Part shown: in pieces, positions 60,597 through 64,000 of the stretch
Numbering within the stretch: position 1 is the stretch's first letter
Layout: each line of letters starts with the position of its first letter
NCBI GenBank assembly: GCA_021202465.1
Contig: JAJQCZ010000066.1
Span: forward strand, 1 to 64,000
DNA from: Lachnospiraceae bacterium
GTDB taxonomy: Bacteria; Bacillota; Clostridia; Lachnospirales; Lachnospiraceae
Length of the DNA: 64,000 bases
Direction: 5' to 3'
Position numbers and translations under genes: made by a program
Notes under the pieces: generated by a model
What the model saw: the letters and a program-made list of their open reading frames with translations, nothing else
Told to the model about the DNA's origin: nothing
The model's database searches: none

Positions 60597-60619
60597 TTCT
60601 GAAAATCCTCCTTTGAAAT

Positions 60620-60648
60620 GAAAAACGCACCGTATTTCTACGATGCGT
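60620..60648 (-). terminator. Intrinsic terminator upstream of the adhesin gene
   Basis: On the minus strand ACGCATCGTA, GAAA and TACGGTGCGT form a stem with one mismatch pair, followed directly by TTTTT. It separates the lipoprotein gene from the adhesin gene, where partial readthrough would set the ratio of the two. Confidence 0.7.
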
Positions 60649-60672
60649 CCTTTGGTTGCGATTGCGCTATGC

Positions 60673-61422
60673 TTATGCGTAGCCGATATAGATTGCATAT
60701 CCGTTTTCCGACACCTGAACCGCCCAGATCCAAACGGCAGTAAAGCCCTCCACATTCTTGTATCGGTTCAGCCGGCTTGTGATGTTTTCATCCACATTGC
60801 TAAGATTCGGATTGGCAGAGATGGGATTGTCCCAGCAATCGACTGCGGTGCTGTCCAGAATCAATCCGATGCTTTCAGCATACGACCTTGCGAAGCTGAG
60901 ATGGGCTTCGATGTCGTAGCCTTCCGCCTCTATGGGTTCGGTTTCCGGCTCCGTGACCACCGCTTCGGATTCCGGCTCCGTTGGCAGTTCTGCTGTGGGT
61001 TCGGTTGCCGGTTCCGTTTGCGGAACTGTTGCTTCCAATGGTGGTAATTCTGTTTCCATAGTTGCTTCCGATGGTGCACTTTCCGTAGGCGATTCCGGCA
61101 CCGTCTGTTCGGCAATCTGGCTCTCTTTTTCCTGCCAAGCTGTGCTTTCCTCGCTTTCTTCCGGCTGTGTCTGCACGGCGGCGCTGCCTTTCTGCGGCTC
61201 ACTTTCTGATTGCCTGCCTTCCTCCGTACCTGTGGAGGAGGGGTGCGTCTGGCTCTCGGTTGCCTCATCTTCCTCATCGGCAGCTTTGGCGTTTTCGGTC
61301 TGCTCCCAAGTAACACCCGAAGAAGAAACTGACGTGTTTTCCGTATCTGCCTGCTCCGAACAGGCGGTCAGCAGGGCGGCGGCAAGAATAATACCGGCTG
61401 CAAGGACAATGTGCTTTTTCAT
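60673..61422 (-). CDS. Lipoprotein with Glu/Thr-rich linker
   Basis: This is 249 residues from ATG 61422. A lipobox (AALLTACS) near residue 20 marks export and lipid anchoring. The next 130 residues are low-complexity (Glu, Thr, Pro, Ser), a cell-wall spanning linker. The C-terminal 75 residues form a small globular domain (HLSFARSYAESIGLILD, then NVEGFTAVWIWAVQVSENG) that I do not recognise. It is encoded between parB and the adhesin in this element type. A surface role in mating or entry exclusion is possible. Confidence 0.75.
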   Translation of the reverse strand: MKKHIVLAAGIILAAALLTACSEQADTENTSVSSSGVTWEQTENAKAADEEDEATESQTHPSSTGTEEGRQSESEPQKGSAAVQTQPEESEESTAWQEKESQIAEQTVPESPTESAPSEATMETELPPLEATVPQTEPATEPTAELPTEPESEAVVTEPETEPIEAEGYDIEAHLSFARSYAESIGLILDSTAVDCWDNPISANPNLSNVDENITSRLNRYKNVEGFTAVWIWAVQVSENGYAIYIGYA

Positions 61423-61658
61423 CTGCGTTCCCTCACTTTCTGCCACCAGTTTAGCGAGAAACGGCGGAGAAAACAAAGGTGCGATGAAGGGCAAATCTTT
61501 CAGCATAGCAGTTTTTCCGGCATTGCGGAAGTTTGCACACTTCCCTTGAGATAACCTACAGTTACAAGAGATAGAATAAATTTAGGAGATAGTATTTCTT
61601 TCTCGGTAAGTCTGGAAGTAACTATGAGGTTAGGGTGTGGGGAAGGAGAGAGGAAAAC

Positions 61659-62600
61659 CTACCGGGAGTCCCGCTCGGAGCGCTGGCGCAGGTATTTGGC
61701 ATAATGCTCCAATGCCTTGCAGACATAGTCCTCGGTCTGGGTTATGGGGATATTCTTGGGGATATACTGCCGCACCCTGTCCCCACGAAGGATGATTTTT
61801 TCCCGCTGGTTCGGCTTTTCCTCGCTCATGATGGCTTGGATGGCTTCCGTGGTCAGCCTGCCCTCGCTTTGGAACCTCCGCATACGGATGGCCTGGTCGT
61901 GGGATGGCGTAGCATCGTTCATGTCGATTTCGTCCACCACATCCCGCTGAGCATCCTCCTCCAGATAGGAAAGCTCTACCGCCGGACGCATCTTAATGCG
62001 GCCCTCGTCCACCATTTCCAGCAGCTCCGGGACAAGGTTGGTCAGGCGGATATATCTGTGGATTTGGTTTCTGCTGTCACCCGTTTCCTCTGTGATGGCA
62101 TCTGAACTTCGGCTCAACTTTGTCCCCAGTGGGGACGAAGTTAAATCTGTTCTCTGCCCCTGCCGTTTCATCGCTTCCAGCCGCATTTTGTAGGCGTAGG
62201 CTTTCTCTGAGGGAAGGATCTGCGACCTTTGGAAATTGCTTTCCACCATCAGGATGATGGCTTCGTCACGGGTCAGGTCTACGACCTCGCAGCGCAGCGT
62301 TGGAAATCCCGCTATTTCGCAGGCTCGCCTGCGCCGGTGGCCGGAAATCAGCTCGTATCTGCCGTCCTCCTTCTGCCGTACCGTTGCCGGTGTAATCACG
62401 CCACGCTCCTTGACGCTCTCCACAAGCTGCATCATGTCCTCATCCTCCCGCACCTTATATGGGTGGTCAGGGAAATCGTCGATTAGTTCCAGCGGGAGGT
62501 CGTAGATTTTCGTGAGCTTCGCTTCGCTGCGCTCCTCCTGAGAGGAAAACAGCTCATCGAGAGATTTCGTGGACAGCGTGAAGTCGCTCTTTCTTGCCAT
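61659..62600 (-). CDS. parB: ParB-family partition protein
   Basis: This is 313 residues from ATG 62600 (AGGAGG upstream). The ParB/Srx domain has GVITPATVRQ and ISGHRRRRACEIAG; the helix-turn-helix follows (SRNQIHRYIRLTNLVPELLEMVD), and a charged C-terminus completes the chain. It would bind centromere-like sites on the element and work with ParA in the next gene, whose end overlaps its start by 47 bp. No parS sequence was identified by eye. Confidence 0.9.
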   Translation of the reverse strand: MARKSDFTLSTKSLDELFSSQEERSEAKLTKIYDLPLELIDDFPDHPYKVREDEDMMQLVESVKERGVITPATVRQKEDGRYELISGHRRRRACEIAGFPTLRCEVVDLTRDEAIILMVESNFQRSQILPSEKAYAYKMRLEAMKRQGQRTDLTSSPLGTKLSRSSDAITEETGDSRNQIHRYIRLTNLVPELLEMVDEGRIKMRPAVELSYLEEDAQRDVVDEIDMNDATPSHDQAIRMRRFQSEGRLTTEAIQAIMSEEKPNQREKIILRGDRVRQYIPKNIPITQTEDYVCKALEHYAKYLRQRSERDSR

Positions 62601-63381
62601 CTGCCAACACCTCCTTTGTGAAATCGGCATAAGCCTTGGACACGGAGCTGCTTGGCTCGTAGGCGTAGATGCTTTTCCCCTTGGCACTGACCTCTGCGGC
62701 TTTTACGGCAATGGGGATAGCGGTTCGGTAAATCCGTATCACGCTGCTGAAGTTGCTCCGCAGAGCTTCCACCGTGCTTTTGGCAAGGTTTGCCCGATTG
62801 TCCACGAGGGTCAGCAGGATGCCGTCAATTTTCAGGTCGGCGTTGGTATGCCGCCTGACCCTTGAGACGGTGTCCAGTAGCTGCGTCATGCCCTTTGCCG
62901 GGAGATACTGCGCCTGAACCGGGATGATGACGCTGTCCGCTGCCGTAAGCGCATTGAGGGTAATCATGCCGAGGGAGGGCATACAGTCTATTAAACAATA
63001 GTCGTAGCCATCCTTTATCTGTTGCAGATAGTCCTTCAGGGCTGCCTCCCGGCTCATAGCTGTGACAAGGCTCATCTCCAAAGCGGACAGCTCCAGGTTG
63101 GATGGAATGAGGTCCACGCCCTCTGCGTGATGCAGGATGCCGCTGGCAGGGTCATCTCTTTTGTCCTGAATCACGGACAGCAGCTTATCTGCCAGCGTAA
63201 TGGGCAGCTCATCCGTATCCTGCCAGCCAAGGCAGGTGGTCAAATCGCCCTGGGGGTCAGCATCCACCAGCAGGACCTTCTTGCCCTGCATGGCAAGCCC
63301 GATTCCCAAATGGACAGTCGTGGTGGTTTTGCCAACGCCGCCTTTCTGATTGCAGATCGCAATCGTTTTGCAGTTGCTCAT
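62554..63381 (-). CDS. parA: ParA-family partition ATPase
   Basis: This is 275 residues. The deviant Walker A KGGVGKTTT lies at residue 14-22, DADPQGDLTT follows near 42, and CLIDCMPSLGM near 130 completes the MinD/ParA fold. It is the first gene of the operon in the window. It partitions the excised circular ICE or acts in transfer control. The sequence is intact; the start at ATG 63381 has AAGGAG nearby. Confidence 0.92.
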   Translation of the reverse strand: MSNCKTIAICNQKGGVGKTTTTVHLGIGLAMQGKKVLLVDADPQGDLTTCLGWQDTDELPITLADKLLSVIQDKRDDPASGILHHAEGVDLIPSNLELSALEMSLVTAMSREAALKDYLQQIKDGYDYCLIDCMPSLGMITLNALTAADSVIIPVQAQYLPAKGMTQLLDTVSRVRRHTNADLKIDGILLTLVDNRANLAKSTVEALRSNFSSVIRIYRTAIPIAVKAAEVSAKGKSIYAYEPSSSVSKAYADFTKEVLADGKKERLHAVHEISR

Positions 63382-63511
63382 CTGGCTTTCTCCTTTCTTA
63401 GATTCATAGCCGCTTTCACGGCTATGTACCTGCGTTTAATTCGACCTCGTCCCCCAAACGCAAAAATGGAAGTCATCAGAAGATCGGTTGCGAGCCGATG
63501 CCATAGGAATC

Positions 63512-63667
63512 TCACCTCTGCCGGGTACTCCGCCAGCCCCATAGGGAAGTATCATTATCCCATAATCGTTTCGTCGCCTTATCCGTTGCAGACGGATATT
63601 TCAGAATCAGTTCGGAATCGCTCCCCACCTTGCTTTCCGTGATAACCCATGCGGGCAGGAGGATCAT
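63512..63667 (-). CDS. Possible 51-residue open segment upstream of parA
   Basis: ATG 63667 to TGA 63512 with a GAAGGTG eight bases upstream. The product (MILLPAWVITESKVG...) has no known relatives in my memory and the codon pattern is unremarkable. It is listed so that it is not missed; it may well be leader sequence. Confidence 0.25.
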   Translation of the reverse strand: MILLPAWVITESKVGSDSELILKYPSATDKATKRLWDNDTSLWGWRSTRQR

Positions 63668-63882
63668 GGCGCACCTTCATTCGGCTGAGGGTTTCCCCTC
63701 CGATTAGGAATGTTTCTGATGAATGTGTATTCAGTTGTCAAGATTCGTGAGGGGTTCATCAACCCTTCAATACACAACCGCAACCTCAAGGGCCAAAAAG
63801 CGAACTCTTTTTTTGAAAAAAATAAAAAAATTTTTTCGGGAGCCTTTTTCACTTTGTCTAACCTCAAAAAGGGCAAAAAAAT

Positions 63883-63910
63883 AAAGCCTACCGATTGCTC
63901 AGTAAGCTTT
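63883..63910 (-). terminator. Terminator 1 of an upstream gene beyond the window
   Basis: On the minus strand AAAGCTTAC, TGAGCAATCG and GTAGGCTTT form a stem with one mismatch, followed by ATTTTTTT. It ends a transcript entering from the right. Confidence 0.7.
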
Positions 63911-63945
63911 GTTTCGTGTAAATCACTTTTGCATGGCAAAAAGAA

Positions 63946-63974
63946 AAGCCTGCTGCGTGGTTTGCAGCAGGCTT
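63946..63974 (-). terminator. Terminator 2 of an upstream gene beyond the window
   Basis: AAGCCTGCTGC (63946-63956) and GCAGCAGGCTT (63964-63974) form a perfect 11-bp stem with a seven-base loop; on the minus strand TTCTTTTT follows. Together with the terminator at 63883 it isolates the parA operon. Confidence 0.8.
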
Positions 63975-64000
63975 AGGCGTTTGTAGGTTCTTACAGGCGA

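Larger units (their letters stand above)
63382..64000. other. Upstream region of parA: intergenic, with hairpins
   Basis: This is 619 bp with no convincing gene. It holds the small hairpin ATCGG/CCGAT (63482-63500), a minus-strand -35-like TTGACA (63735-63740) and a GGGTT/AACCC hairpin near 63750-63770. An A/T-rich stretch follows at 63800-63840. A 51-codon open segment on the minus strand (63512-63667) is possible but weak. The region probably contains the operon promoter and leader. Confidence 0.55.

Noticed and set aside
56448-60602. Two very long plus-strand open frames (530 and 687 codons) opposite the adhesin gene
   Set aside because: They arise from the repeat composition of the SpaA gene; residues are Gly/Val/Arg-rich without domains, while the minus strand has signal peptide, repeats and sorting signal.
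63664-63939. 91-codon minus-strand open frame upstream of parA
   Set aside because: It runs through a strong terminator and an A/T-rich tract, and lacks a ribosome binding site.

Overview
The window looks like a chromosome segment of a gut-type Bacillota (Clostridia, probably Oscillospiraceae or a close relative). This is inferred from the gene families, strong AGGAGG ribosome binding sites, TTGACA/TATAAT promoters, moderate GC content, and a Tn1549/CTn-like integrative conjugative element (ICE). I saw no rRNA, tRNA, CRISPR array or integrase.

1-7.0 kb, mixed core/accessory DNA. Three tandem atypical SIR2-family genes (minus) lie downstream of a nitroreductase-like gene killed by an in-frame TAA. 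An IS481-like insertion sequence follows (2972-4113). A plus-strand membrane-lipid group comes next: a truncated plsY remnant, a PlsC-like acyltransferase and a GtrA-like membrane protein. Then a promoter, a SAM-type riboswitch and a terminator precede a frameshifted gene of unknown function.

7.0-27.9 kb, a 21-kb minus-strand defence block. Transcription probably starts at a good promoter at 27.93 kb, in front of a WYL-family regulator. The order is: WYL regulator, a 995-aa protein of unknown function, BrxP (PAPS-reductase fold), BrxC ATPase, PglZ, BrxL, a small zinc protein and a cysteine desulfurase. The four brx genes are in the order of type 4 BREX. No methyltransferase is present, and a cysteine desulfurase plus a DndC-like PP-loop enzyme points to sulfur chemistry on DNA. 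Further downstream are a set of unknown proteins, an endonuclease/exonuclease/phosphatase-fold enzyme, and at least two proteins sharing a 'CEDG..YGIDP.DYET..EY' repeat. Three genes in the first 13.3 kb are broken by one extra base in a homopolymer (C6, C9, A8); these are either real slippage/phase-variation sites or sequencing errors.

28.1-63.4 kb, conjugation and maintenance module of an ICE, all minus strand. In transcription order from the right: ParA, ParB, a lipoprotein, a large thioester/SpaA-repeat adhesin, several small conserved ICE proteins, a giant methylase-helicase with a nested tnpV gene, DUF3848, DUF3991/Toprim, YodL/DUF3846, DUF3789, MobC, relaxase, PcfB, an ArdC-like protein, VirD4, Maff2, a VirB6/TrbL-like protein, PrgI, VirB4, sortase B and a CHAP hydrolase. 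A 2.84-kb group II intron splits the methylase-helicase gene right after its helicase DESH box, and splicing would restore the frame. Two intergenic segments (29949-30062 and 40554-40654) can fold into elaborate RNA structures.

63.4-64.0 kb holds the upstream region of parA with two terminators for a gene beyond the window. The BREX block may be cargo of the ICE (same strand, directly after the operon end), but no attachment site or recombinase is visible to prove it.
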